In this document: in pieces, positions 1 through 6,645 of the stretch | Layout of the letters: the number at the start of each line of letters is the position of its first letter | Position numbering within the stretch: the stretch's first letter is position 1 | Assembly: GCF_010093595.1 (NCBI RefSeq) | Contig: NW_022985458.1 | Span: 596,089 to 608,861 of the forward strand | Direction of reading: 5' to 3' | Origin: Mytilinidion resinicola | Lineage: Eukaryota > Ascomycota > Dothideomycetes > Mytilinidiales > Mytilinidiaceae | Length of the DNA stretch: 12,773 bases | Notes under the pieces: generated by a model | Database searches by the model: none | The model's input: only the letters and a program-made list of their open reading frames with translations | What the model was told of the DNA's origin: nothing | Program-made: the position numbers and the translations under genes

Positions 1-954
1 AGTAGAGGGATCCGCGAAGCTCTTGGGGCACATCTGGCACTTGTAAGGTTTCTTGCCACTGTGGGTCAGTTCGTGCCTACTGAGAGTAGAGGGATGCGCG
101 AAGCTCTTGGAGCACTTCTGGCACTTGTGAGGTTTCTCGCCATTGTGGGTCCGTTTGTGAAATCTGAGAGCATAGTGATCCGCGAAGCTGTTGCCGCACA
201 TCTGGCACTCTAGTCTGCCTTGGCTATCTCCTGGATCGGCTCCGTTCAGCTCTTCCTCGCCAGTGTGGGCCCGTTCGTGCTTTCTGAGAGCAGAGGGATC
301 TGCGAAGCTCTTGGGGCACATCTGGCACTTGCAAGGTTTCTCGCCAGTGTGGATCCGTTTGTGTATTTTGAGATGACAGGAACGCGCGAAGCTCTTGGGG
401 CACATCTGGCACTTGTAAGATTTCTTGCCATTATGGATCCGTTTGTGCCTTTTGAGGTTACTGGGAGTCGTAAAGCTCTTAGAGCATTGGTCGCAATTAA
501 AAGATTTCTTGCTAAGTAGGTCCACGTCGAGTATGGCTGAGTCGGTTTGCGCTATTGAGTTGTGTGGACCCATGTTGAGTATGGCTGAATTAACTTGTTC
601 CACCAAATTATTTGAGTCCCCGTTAAGTATGGCTAGGTCCACGTCGACTATGGCTGGGTCAATATGCGCCATCGAGTTGTTTAGATCCATGTGGAGTATG
701 GTTGGGTTAATGTGCGCCATCGAGTTGTTTAGATCCATGTGGAGTACGGTTGGGTTAATGTACGCCATCGAGTTGTTTGGATCCATGTCAAATATGGCTA
801 GGTCCACATCGAGTATGGTTGGGTCAAACGAGGATTTTGGTAGAATAGAGGGGCAATTGACTGGGTAACTGTCCTTCGGAGGAGGGTCGAAAAGTAGGTT
901 GGGGTCCTGTAAAGGCTGCATCAAGTCTGTCGAGGATAGATTGGCGTCCCCCAT
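1..954 (-). CDS. C2H2 zinc-finger protein, 5' part (C-terminus beyond left edge)
   Basis: A single minus-strand frame runs without a stop from an ATG at 954-952 to the left edge, giving 318 codons. Residues 1-150 are acidic and polar, with repeated NNSMAHIN-like units. From residue 154 there are C2H2 fingers of C-x2-C-x12-H-x3-H form: fingers start at residues 154, 182, 210, 250 and 278, with a sixth cut at 306-318. Cores such as CQMCPKSFAD recur, and TGEKP-type linkers (TGEKPCK, NGEKPHK, SGKKPYK) join the fingers except between fingers 3 and 4, where a 19-residue spacer (TGEEELNGADPGDSQGRLE) intervenes. Tandem arrays of this type normally bind DNA in the nucleus, so a transcription factor is inferred; targets cannot be read. 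The start is the first ATG after an in-frame TGA (about 990); an upstream exon cannot be excluded. No disabling mutation is visible. Confidence 0.85.
   Translation of the reverse strand, partial: MGDANLSSTDLMQPLQDPNLLFDPPPKDSYPVNCPSILPKSSFDPTILDVDLAIFDMDPNNSMAYINPTVLHMDLNNSMAHINPTILHMDLNNSMAHIDPAIVDVDLAILNGDSNNLVEQVNSAILNMGPHNSIAQTDSAILDVDLLSKKSFNCDQCSKSFTTPSNLKRHKRIHNGKKSYKCQMCPKSFARSCHLKIHKRIHTGEKPCKCQMCPKSFADPSALRKHERAHTGEEELNGADPGDSQGRLECQMCGNSFADHYALRFHKRTHNGEKPHKCQKCSKSFAHPSTLSRHELTHSGKKPYKCQMCPKSFADPST
648..830 (-). repeat. 48-bp in-frame tandem repeat in the zinc-finger gene
   Basis: Two full 48-bp units at 683-730 and 731-778 differ at 2 of 48 bases, with decayed partial units on both sides. 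Each unit encodes 16 residues of the type MDLNNSMAHINPTILH. Looser echoes (DVDLAI, SAILNM, SAILDVD) continue towards the fingers, so much of the N-terminal domain seems to have grown from this unit. Because 48 is a multiple of three, expansion keeps the frame. Confidence 0.8.
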
Positions 955-1491
955 CCGCGAACAAGTCCGTAGTAGGTTTCGATGGTTTCAATGGAGGTAG
1001 GCAATGACTTCGGTGGACTTGGTTCAGGTGCCAGCAGGTGGTGTGGATTGGGCTTCCTCGTATGGCGGTTTCGATCTCTGGTTCGAGGTGTTGTTGGGTT
1101 TGTCTTTGGCAATCTCGAAGGTGATGGTGGTTTCCGTGCAGGTATGAGGTGACGGTTGTGCAGGCGGCTTTGCGTGGGCTTCGTCGTTCGAGGCATCCTG
1201 TGGAGATCGGTTCCGAGCAAATGTTCTTTGATATGCTGGTCAATCAATGGGCCCAAATCACACGCAGGTCAACCGAAATTAGTTTCATGAACCGCCATCC
1301 CGCCTTCGGCTCGTTCTGACGATGGCCAATCTCCACCTCGCGGGTGTGTGTAGATCAAGGGCGTTCATGCCAGTCACGGTGACGTCCATCACGTCCGGGC
1401 TCCTCCCTGTCAGAAAGAATGGGGTGGTTTTGATATTGAGGATGTATTTTTGCAGTCTCCTAGACAAGATCAGCCCACAACTTCGCATGTT
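955..1491. other. Intergenic region, no supported gene
   Basis: This is the probable 5' region of the zinc-finger gene. Overlapping minus-strand open frames (921-1256 and 824-1243) cross the zinc-finger start in other frames and have low-complexity composition; I do not accept them as genes, though one could supply an upstream exon. A 67-codon minus-strand frame at 1285-1488 contains TVTGMNALDL, which loosely resembles the G-x-T-A-L-x-L core of an ankyrin repeat. That is too weak to call. Confidence 0.4.
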
Positions 1492-1699
1492 CTATATTAA
1501 CGCACCGCAGTTCTCGTCAAGCCGGTATTCTCTGTATATCAGTCAGAAGTGAAATTGCTGGAGTATAGTTGAGGTACTCTTACATTGCAACAACATTGGC
1601 TGGACATCGTTCGTGCGTCTCCTGATACTTCGTGCACCACGCTCGAACTGTGTAGCGGAGGCGGGAGCACTTGTAATGGACTTGGGTATAATCACACAT
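1492..1699 (-). CDS. Small cysteine-rich fungal protein of the MCDYTQV type, two exons
   Basis: Exon 1 is 1699-1584 and exon 2 is 1531-1492, giving about 51 residues. It starts MCDYTQVHYKC, continues RYTVRAWCTKYQETHERCP and ends exon 1 at ANVVA. Unspliced, the frame hits TAA two codons later. That TAA lies inside a canonical donor (GTAAGA at 1583). Removing the 52-bp intron (branch-like CTGAC, acceptor TACAG ending at 1532) restores the frame as IEYRLDENCG before TAG. From memory, MCDYTQVE(Y/F)xCGHxRY...RCPPNVVAIEYRL is a recurrent small-protein signature in filamentous ascomycetes with unknown function; the spacing of Cys and His suggests metal binding. Here the usual CGH is CSR and the usual CGDC end is CGALI, so this copy may be losing function. 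No signal peptide is evident. Confidence 0.7.
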
Positions 1700-2150
1700 C
1701 TTGAAGATATTGAGAACAGCACAAAATGTGGGTTGGAGTTTCTTCATATCTAAAGCGATTCTAAGCCATGCTGTTGCACTTTCTAGTGTTGGATTCGTAC
1801 CACACCTCTTCAACTGGCATGGGTCACTTGCCGGGCCACGAAGCGTATTTGCATCGCCTATGAAATTTAGTGGCTCGTAGATACTCCGCTGTTTTTGTCA
1901 ATTTTACAGTTTCGGCCAATAATTGCTGCGGTGAGCCTGTGGAAATCGTGGGGCTGGGAGCGAGGTTGGCATTGGGGACCATGAGCCCCCCCTTGTACCC
2001 TAAAGCCCGCCCGTGCACAGCTGTTGTTCCAGTGCAACACGCCTGCCCATCCTTGTCCCGAGTGATATCGCGCATGTCACTAATATCAATGGGCGGACCA
2101 CATCTGCGGTCGCACTGTGGCCATGGTTGGATCTGCCTTCCCTACTCTTT
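1700..2150. other. Intergenic region, no recognisable gene
   Basis: Open frames exist on both strands (plus 1870-2205; minus 1824-2075), but neither has a recognisable motif. The plus frame runs into repeat A at its 3' end. The part nearest 1700 is likely the 5' flank of the small gene at 1492-1699. Nothing else is supported. Confidence 0.4.
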
Positions 2151-2583
2151 ACTGAGCGTCATCTCTTTTGAAATCATAGAGCCTGCGTCTTATGGCCATA
2201 ACTGATGCGTTGAACTATGGCAGGATGGGAACGCATGTTGTGCCGCTATACGCGCTATGCCGTACTGGGAGTGCGACATGTCGCACTCCCGGTACGGAAT
2301 AGCGCCTGCTGATTAGATAAACGAAAAGCCAAAAGACTTTGCAGAACGCCACTTTTCTTTCCCCGCCCCAGCTTAACCGAGCAGACGGATACCCGGTGGA
2401 ACGCCCAACCCTATGATTCAGCCCGTCGAATTTGGTACAAGGGCGGCCAGAGATGCCTGTGGACGGCGTCGCCAGGAATCCCCACCTGCTCCCGCACCTT
2501 ATCCTGTTCTCTTTTCGTGTTCCGAATCGACAAGTGACGCGCAAGCGGCGCGGGTAGTGCCGTCGGTATTGTCGGATATGATG
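2151..2583 (+). repeat. Repeat A, copy 1 (second copy at 6011)
   Basis: The segment beginning ACTGAGCGTCATCTC is repeated at 6011, and the similarity runs on with scattered transitions and indels through a long palindrome, the tract GATTAGATAAACGAAAA, and a 3' module (Y) containing GACAAGTGACGCGCAAGCGG. This copy has about 40 bp (around 2334-2385) absent from copy 2, while copy 2 has about 70 bp absent here (around 6296-6365). No transposase is visible, so it is either a non-autonomous element or a fragment of a segmental duplication. Confidence 0.8.
2253..2304. repeat. 52-bp palindrome in repeat A copy 1
   Basis: Two 25-base arms (2253-2277 and 2280-2304) pair at 23 of 25 positions around a 2-base centre, with the core GGGAGTGCGACA facing TGTCGCACTCCC. 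It could form a hairpin or cruciform. It may be a fossil of two transposon ends joined head to head. It is not followed by a T-tract, so terminator-like use is not suggested. Confidence 0.85.
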
Positions 2584-2730
2584 CTGAAAGCCGGCAATGA
2601 CGGCAGAGATGTAAGTGGTCAGTTACTGCACGGGAGGGTCGGTAACGAGCTTCGATGCTAGCATTGTCTCAAATGGCTTTCGGAGTTGGAGCCCCAGAGC
2701 CACGGATATGAGGAAGAGGGTATATCGTAA
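2413..2730 (+). CDS. Hypothetical spliced ORF across repeats A and B
   Basis: ATG at 2413, exon 1 to 2610, intron 2611-2661 (GTAAGT to GCTAG), exon 2 2662-2730 ending TAA; this would be 88 residues. The splice is in phase 0. The exon 2 frame is also kept in the other B copy (4913-4981), where conserved residues include HCLKWLSELEP. There is no domain I recognise, and the first part is low-complexity Pro/Ala/Arg. It may be a chance frame or an old gene fragment carried by the repeat. Confidence 0.2.
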
Positions 2731-2885
2731 GGAGGACCACGGAGATGTAATTGGTGAGCTACAGCTCGACAAAGCCGGAACGCTGGAACGCCAGCCGATC
2801 GGTATGTTTGACAGCGTGAGCTGTCGATCTCAGAGATGAACCGTCCGTCTGGGGCATTGCCCAGAGTTTTAGAAGGCATGGCAGG
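2584..2885 (+). repeat. Repeat B, copy 1 (second copy at 4834)
   Basis: This segment runs from CTGAAAGCCGGCAATGACGG to about GGCATGGCAGGA and matches 4834-5143 closely in the same orientation. By eye the two copies differ by about ten transitions, two transversions and a 7-bp insertion (ATGAACC) here. Both contain GTAAGT (2611 here) followed 50 bp later by GCTAG, which looks like a retained intron. If spliced, the frame reads NDGRD then HCLKWLSELEP in both copies. This suggests B derives from part of an exon-intron gene, but the product is not recognised. Confidence 0.75.
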
Positions 2886-3078
2886 ACGTGAGAGATTATC
2901 AGCCATGAATATTGGATGCCGGGACGGGCAAGAGCCAGGACCTGGACGCAGTGGATTCAGGGGATCTAAAGTGCGCAACCTCATCCTGCTCTTGCTCTCT
3001 TTTCGCGTTCCGAATATCGACAAGTGACGCGCAAGCGGCGCGGGTAGTACGGTCGGTATTGTTGGATATGATGCCGCC
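2886..3078 (+). repeat. Repeat modules X and Y (related to 6393-6645)
   Basis: X (about 2886-2975: GGATGCCGGGACGGGCAAG, CCAGGACCTGGACGCA) resembles 6560-6640. Y (about 2976-3078: CCTCATCCTGCTCTTG, then GACAAGTGACGCGCAAGCGG) occurs here and at about 2497-2583 and 6393-6500. Here the order on the plus strand is X then Y, while near 6400 it is Y then X. A rearrangement or tandem unit opened at different points is implied. The minus strand of Y-X has an open frame to 2899 (GGIISNNTDRTTRAACASL) that is partly kept in the 6400 copy; no family is recognised. Confidence 0.65.
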
Positions 3079-3262
3079 CATGCTCCTGGGGCCACCGAAG
3101 ATGGTGGCGCTGAAGACATCGAAACTCGCTGCAGTGTGAGTTAGCGTGGCGTAGTGATCGCCAATGGCTCCCCTGGTTCATTCGCCAGCGGTTGACTTGG
3201 TGCATGACAAACTAGGGCCTAGCCAAATAGTGGCGGAGCACTTCACTTCTCTTTTCCCCCTC
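3079..3262 (+). repeat. Repeat D, copy 1 (inverted copy at 4603-4832)
   Basis: The segment from TGCTCCTGGGGCCACC through GTTGACTTGGTGCATGAC to CTTCTCTTTTCCCCCTCG matches the reverse complement of 4603-4832. Copy 1 lacks about 37 bp present in copy 2 (around 4642-4680). The tract CGCTAACTCACACTGCAG on the minus strand looks like a branch site plus 3' splice site and is kept in both copies. Confidence 0.8.
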
Positions 3263-3619
3263 GATCTCCACCACCGCCCGCCTCAACAGTCGCGCCCGCT
3301 CCAGAGCAATCCGGCAGATCGCTTTCTCGGCGTTTCTCTCGCTCGGAGGCAAAATCGAAATACCGTCCGCTGTGTGGCTGCCCGTGGAACCCAGCCTGGA
3401 GCATCACCGCGCCCGACGACGGACCGACTGTCTTCCTTTTAGCCCCTTTGCACACGGCCAACATCGTCGTAGTCGCACCTCTAATTCACCCAAGCTACGC
3501 TGCACCGGGATGATGGATAATGGATGGAGCTCGCCGCAGAACGGTAGCTAGAGCCCAAGGGCCGGAGCGGCGCATTGCCCTCCGCAGTGTAACGGGTCGT
3601 CTCTTCTATACCTTCCAAG
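3263..3619. other. Unassigned GC-rich region
   Basis: Sequence beyond the end of repeat D. Frames open on both strands (plus 3164-3442; minus 3243-3464) overlap the repeat edge and show no motif. Nothing here is supported as a gene. Confidence 0.35.
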
Positions 3620-4197
3620 TGTCACACACTGAGGCAGGGTATAGGTCAAGTCGTCGTCGGGGTGCAATAGTCTTCAAAAGGTGAGGCAAGATCAATCTCA
3701 GGTACAAGACGGGGTTGTCACTTCCAAGAGGTAGTATTGAAGTCTTAAGTTGAACACGAGGTTCCTATCTATGCAAAGGAGCGTCCCTATATATGAAAGC
3801 TCCGTCCTAAGAAACCTTTCTGCTCGTCTGGCTCGCAGCCTCGAGCTCCTCGAGCCATCACGTGACCTCCTCCTCGTGATGTCCCGTTCTAGATCGTTCC
3901 CATCCACCGGCAGTCCGTGGGGGAATCCAGGATCCCTATGCGTCCGATACGTGACCCCCTTGGTCCCGTGACCTGGTCTTGCGTGATCAGCCTAACCTGT
4001 CTGCTTGTTTCCGCGAGTGCCTCTGCGCTCGGGTGCTTCGTATTGCGGGTTGTAACACGCAGGCACATGCCATAGGCCACGTGCCTATATTTTTACAGTT
4101 ACCGTTCTACCTCACCACACTATCGGTGTGCAGGTGAATTACTTACTATCACGAGGTGAGGGGCTCGCCCGTGGGTGGCGCATAAAGTGGTCTAACA
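3620..4197. mobile_element. Possible solo LTR
   Basis: The 578-bp stretch begins TGTCACACAC and ends TCTAACA, which fits the TG...CA rule for LTR retrotransposon ends. It contains a TATA-like CCTATATATG at about 3785-3794 and no long ORF. CAAGT occurs at 3616-3620 and again at 4196-4200; these could be a 5-bp target duplication, although they overlap the TG/CA bases by one and two positions, which weakens the case. No primer-binding site or pol fragment is seen beside it. An alternative end is GTTGTAACA near 4050. Recognition is by shape only. Confidence 0.25.
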
Positions 4198-4301
4198 AGT
4201 AAAGCAAAAGCACCTTCAAAACGGGGAACCGAATTTTGGAGGGTTAGCAGGACCGCAGCAGCCCACCATCCTCCAATATGTTAATGGCACTAAGATAAGG
4301 A

Positions 4302-4563
4302 TTAGGCCTCAAGTAATGAAGTGCTTTGATGCTCAAAGTTAATGCAAAACTGTCTATCTGTTGAAGAAATTCTCAGGTTAGGGCTTCTCCCGAGGCGGTG
4401 ATGCCGGGAGGTACCTCTCGGTGTCGAGCGGCGCCTTAACGGAGTACGTACATAAAAGCAGGCAGAGCTCCAGCCCTGGCGGGTTCCTATGCTCAATGGA
4501 CTTTTCACAAGTTGCATTGAGGGTATCAAAGATATGTGAAAGGCCATCAGGATGAGGACCCAT
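4302..4563 (-). CDS. Hypothetical two-exon small ORF
   Basis: ATG at 4563-4561; exon 1 4563-4452 (37 codons plus one base), intron 4451-4358 with GTACGT donor, CCTAACC branch-like site and CAACAG acceptor, exon 2 4357-4302 ending TAA, about 55 residues. Unspliced, the frame stops at 4378. It starts MGPHPDGLSHIFDTL and has CEKSIEHRNPPGLELCLLL. A pyrimidine-rich leader shared with repeat D lies just upstream. No family is recognised. The splice signals are good but the product is short, so this is tentative. Confidence 0.25.
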
Positions 4564-4602
4564 CGTGGTAGAACGAGAAGGCGAAGGAAAAGGACGGCGG
4601 TA

Positions 4603-4832
4603 GCGAGGGGGAAAAGAGAAGTGCAGTGCTCCGCCACCATTCGGCTAGTGGGTCGACGTCTGGTTCCCAGACGTCGGTCCATTTCCGGCCTAGTTTGTCA
4701 TGCACCAAGTTAACCGCTGGCGAATGAACCAGGGAAGCCATTGGCGATCACTGCCCACGCTAACTCACACTGCAGCGAGTTTCGATGCCTTCAGCGCCAC
4801 CATCCTCAGTGGCGTCGCCCCAGGAGCCATGA
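4603..4832 (-). repeat. Repeat D, copy 2 (inverted relative to 3079-3262)
   Basis: Reverse complement of this segment aligns with 3079-3262, with scattered substitutions and an extra stretch of about 37 bp. That extra stretch contains a perfect 9-bp hairpin, GACGTCTGG (4655-4663) and CCAGACGTC (4667-4675), with a 3-base loop. It joins directly to repeat B copy 2 at about 4833. On the plus strand a 46-codon frame starting MHQVNRWRMNQG (about 4699) crosses it; its first 18 codons also stay open in copy 1. Confidence 0.8.
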
Positions 4833-4833
4833 A

Positions 4834-5143
4834 GTGAAAGCCGGCAATGACGGCAGAGATGTAAGTGATCAGTTACTGCACGGGAGGGTCGGTAACGAGC
4901 TTCGATGCTAGCATTGTCTCAAATGGCTTTCGGAGTTGGAGCCCCGGAGCCATAGATATGAGGAAGAGAGTATATCGTAAAGAGGACCACAGAGATGTAA
5001 TTAGTGAGCTACTGCTCGAGAAAGCCAGAACGCTGGAACGCCAGCCGATCGGTATGTTTGACAGCGTGAGCTGTCGATCTCAGAGCCGTCTGTCTGGGGC
5101 ATTGCCTAGAGTTTTAGAAGGTACAAAGGTATGGCAGGAACAT
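4834..5143 (+). repeat. Repeat B, copy 2
   Basis: Matches 2584-2885 in the same orientation, from GTGAAAGCCGGCAATGACGG to about TATGGCAGGAAC. Relative to copy 1 it shows mostly G-to-A and C-to-T changes in several sequence contexts, not only at CpA. The acceptor-like CTACAG of copy 1 is CTACTG here. A plus frame at 4865-5179 is open but crosses the putative intron and is not believed. Confidence 0.75.
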
Positions 5144-5291
5144 CCCATTATTGTGTGCCTGGAACCGACCCCGCAATGAGCTGTTTCTTAGATATCTGCT
5201 TGTGTCACGGAGCAAGCAGGTCCCCGTAACTTGCGACCTAGCGCCAAAGCCTATGTACGACTGTAAATGTATTGCGGATGGGCGCATGAGC

Positions 5292-5456
5292 AATCTCGAC
5301 CTGAGTATCCCTGACGGTTAAGTTGTCAACATGCGTGTTGTTGACCTGGGCATTCTTGACCTACGTGTTCCTGGCCTGTGTGTTCTCGGCATGCCCATTC
5401 TCGACCTGCCCATACTCGACCTGCGTACCCCTAACGGTTGGGTCCCTGGACGTTGT
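5292..5456 (+). repeat. 15-bp minisatellite, 11 codon-aligned units
   Basis: Eleven consecutive 15-bp units, diverged from a consensus near ATTCTCGACCTGCGT, encode five-residue steps such as VVDLG, ILDLR, VLGMP, ILDLP. The best pair is at 5397-5426. The reverse strand also reads as five-residue steps (QVENG, QVNNT) with one TAG. The spacing resembles pentapeptide-repeat proteins but the A-(D/N)-L-x-x pattern is not met well. Confidence 0.75.
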
Positions 5457-5596
5457 ACGCTTGATAATATAATCATTCAACTTTGACCGAAAGCTTGCGC
5501 TCATCTGGAGAAGTTTGGCTGTCGGGATCCTTGGTACCGGACGCTCTTCGGCTTCTACAAGTGCGCAATGTATCTCATTGAGGCAAAGAGACAGAT

Positions 5597-5690
5597 TGGT
5601 GAGGCGGAGAGCGAAGTTGGTGAGAGGTAGGCTGGTGAGGTAGAGGTTGGTGAGGCGGAGAGCGAGGCTGGTGAGAGACAGACTGACTCA
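5597..5690 (+). repeat. Imperfect GGTGAGGCGGAGAGC repeats
   Basis: The motif ATTGGTGAGGCGGAGAGCGA recurs with variation at about 5597, 5619, 5632 and 5650, encoding GEAESE-, GER- and GEVEV-type acidic steps in the frame of the surrounding pseudogene. One unit carries the TAG at 5628. Confidence 0.6.
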
Positions 5691-5750
5691 GGTTGCAGCA
5701 CTACAACCTAGGATCAACAACTCATATGCCAGAAAGCTACTCTCCGAACA

Positions 5751-5831
5751 TCAGCTGTAGAGAACCCAGCTGAAATCTCAGCTGTAGAGAACCGAGCTGA
5801 AGCCTCAGCTGTGCAGGGCTCATCTGAACTT
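5751..5831 (+). repeat. 27-bp tandem repeat, three units
   Basis: Units at 5751-5777, 5778-5804 and 5805-5831. The first two are nearly identical (TCAGCTGTAGAGAACC...) and the third is diverged. Each encodes nine residues, SAVENPAEI, SAVENRAEA and SAVQGSSEL, in the frame of the surrounding pseudogene. Confidence 0.8.
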
Positions 5832-6010
5832 ACTAGCGCGCCACCCTGGGGGTGGCCCCCTTCCTTCCCCTAGTATATATACAACTAGCTAGACGTCTAT
5901 AGAAATCAGAGTTCACATCAATTTCAACCTGAGTGACTGGCATAGTTGATTCTTAAGGCTAGAAGAATAGCTCACAAGTTCAGCAACACGATGCTCAAGG
6001 AATAAAGCAT

Positions 6011-6500
6011 ACTGAGCGTCATCTCCTTTGAAATCATAGAGTCTGCGTCTTGTGGCCATAATTGGTGCGTTGAACTTTGGATATGGCAGGATGAGAACCA
6101 CGGGAACGCATGTTGTGCTGCTATGCGCGCTATGCCGTAATTATTTGGAATGCGATATATCGCACTCCTAGTACGGCATAGCGCCTGCTGATTAGATAAA
6201 CGAAAAACCAAAAGACTTTGCGGCGGACGGATACCTCCTTTCCCGGTGGAACGCCCAACCCTATAATTCGCCCGTCGAATTTAGTACAAGGGATGCCCCG
6301 TTGTTTCGCGCGCTCTGGTGGCGGCACCAGATCTACGCATCCCGAACTTGAAAGATCGTCGGCTCCCCAGAGATGCCTATGCATGCACCCGCACCTCATC
6401 CTGCTCTTGCCCTCTTTTCGCGTTCCGAATATCGACAAGTGACGCGCAAGCGGCGCGGGTAGTGCAGTCGGTATTGTAGGATATAATGCCGCCCATGCTT
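6011..6500 (+). repeat. Repeat A, copy 2, with module Y
   Basis: Matches 2151-2583 from ACTGAGCGTCATCTC onward and ends in module Y (about 6393-6500). It has an extra stretch at about 6296-6365 (GATGCCCCGTTGTTTCGCGC and following) lacking in copy 1. Minus-strand frames (6130-6552 and 6396-6659) are open across it but are not kept in copy 1, so I do not call a gene. Confidence 0.8.
6128..6183. repeat. Palindrome in repeat A copy 2
   Basis: The arms CGCTATGCCGTA and TACGGCATAGCG pair perfectly at the outside, and ATGCGATATATCGCA pairs partly at the centre; the left arm has a few extra bases. It sits at the same place as the palindrome at 2253-2304, so the structure predates the duplication. 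This copy has decayed more in the inner arm. Confidence 0.75.
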
Positions 6501-6645
6501 CAGTAGAGATTGGCAAGCCTTCACCAGATTGAAGTGAAAGGTCGTCAGCCACTTCCCCTTGGTGATTATCGGATGCCGGGACGGATAGGTTGTCAAAGAG
6601 CCAGGACTTGAACGCAATAGATCCAGGGGATCCGAAGGCGGCACG
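6501..6645 (+). repeat. Module X related to 2886-2975
   Basis: Around 6560-6640 the tracts GGATGCCGGGACGG, GAGCCAGGACTTGAACGCA and CAGGGGATCCGAAGG align with 2916-2970. Here X follows Y on the plus strand, while near 2900 it precedes Y. The first part (6501-6555) has no partner in the window. Confidence 0.55.

Larger units (their letters stand above)
5145..5873 (+). pseudogene. Decayed repeat-rich coding frame, unknown family
   Basis: One plus-strand frame (codons starting at multiples of 3) stays coding-like for about 243 codons with only four stops before its terminal TAG (5871): TAA 5319, TGA 5484, TAG 5628 and TAG 5709. It begins AWNRPRNELFLRYLLVSRSK, passes through a five-residue repeat (VLDLR-like), then FGCRDPWYRTLFGFYKC, a GEAESE-repeat zone and three SAVENPAEI repeats. 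Repeat units of 15 and 27 bp keep the frame. At least the two TAGs could come from CAG. I do not recognise the family. A TATATATA tract follows at 5874. It lies between repeats B and A and could itself be an insert. The low stop count is partly due to the repeats, so coding origin is probable but not proven. Confidence 0.35.

Noticed and set aside
824..1243. 139-codon minus-strand frame over the zinc-finger start
   Set aside because: It overlaps the 5' end of the zinc-finger gene in another frame, is rich in Pro/Thr/His/Arg without motif, and the zinc-finger frame explains the overlapping bases better. An upstream exon role remains possible.
1285..1488. Ankyrin-like TGMNALDL motif on the minus strand
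   Set aside because: A single partial unit with no flanking repeats; a chance match is likely.
2658..3119. 153-codon minus-strand frame across B, X and Y
   Set aside because: It crosses three repeat modules whose order is different elsewhere, and other frames are open too. The frame is most likely fortuitous.
4302..4682. 126-codon minus-strand frame
   Set aside because: It crosses the repeat D hairpin and the intron-like segment 4358-4451 and lacks a motif; only its last exon-sized part is used in the tentative spliced model.
6130..6552. 140-codon minus-strand frame in repeat A copy 2
   Set aside because: It reads through the palindrome and the frame is not kept in copy 1 (2151-2583), and competing frames on the same strand (6396-6659) are equally open. 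No motif recognised.
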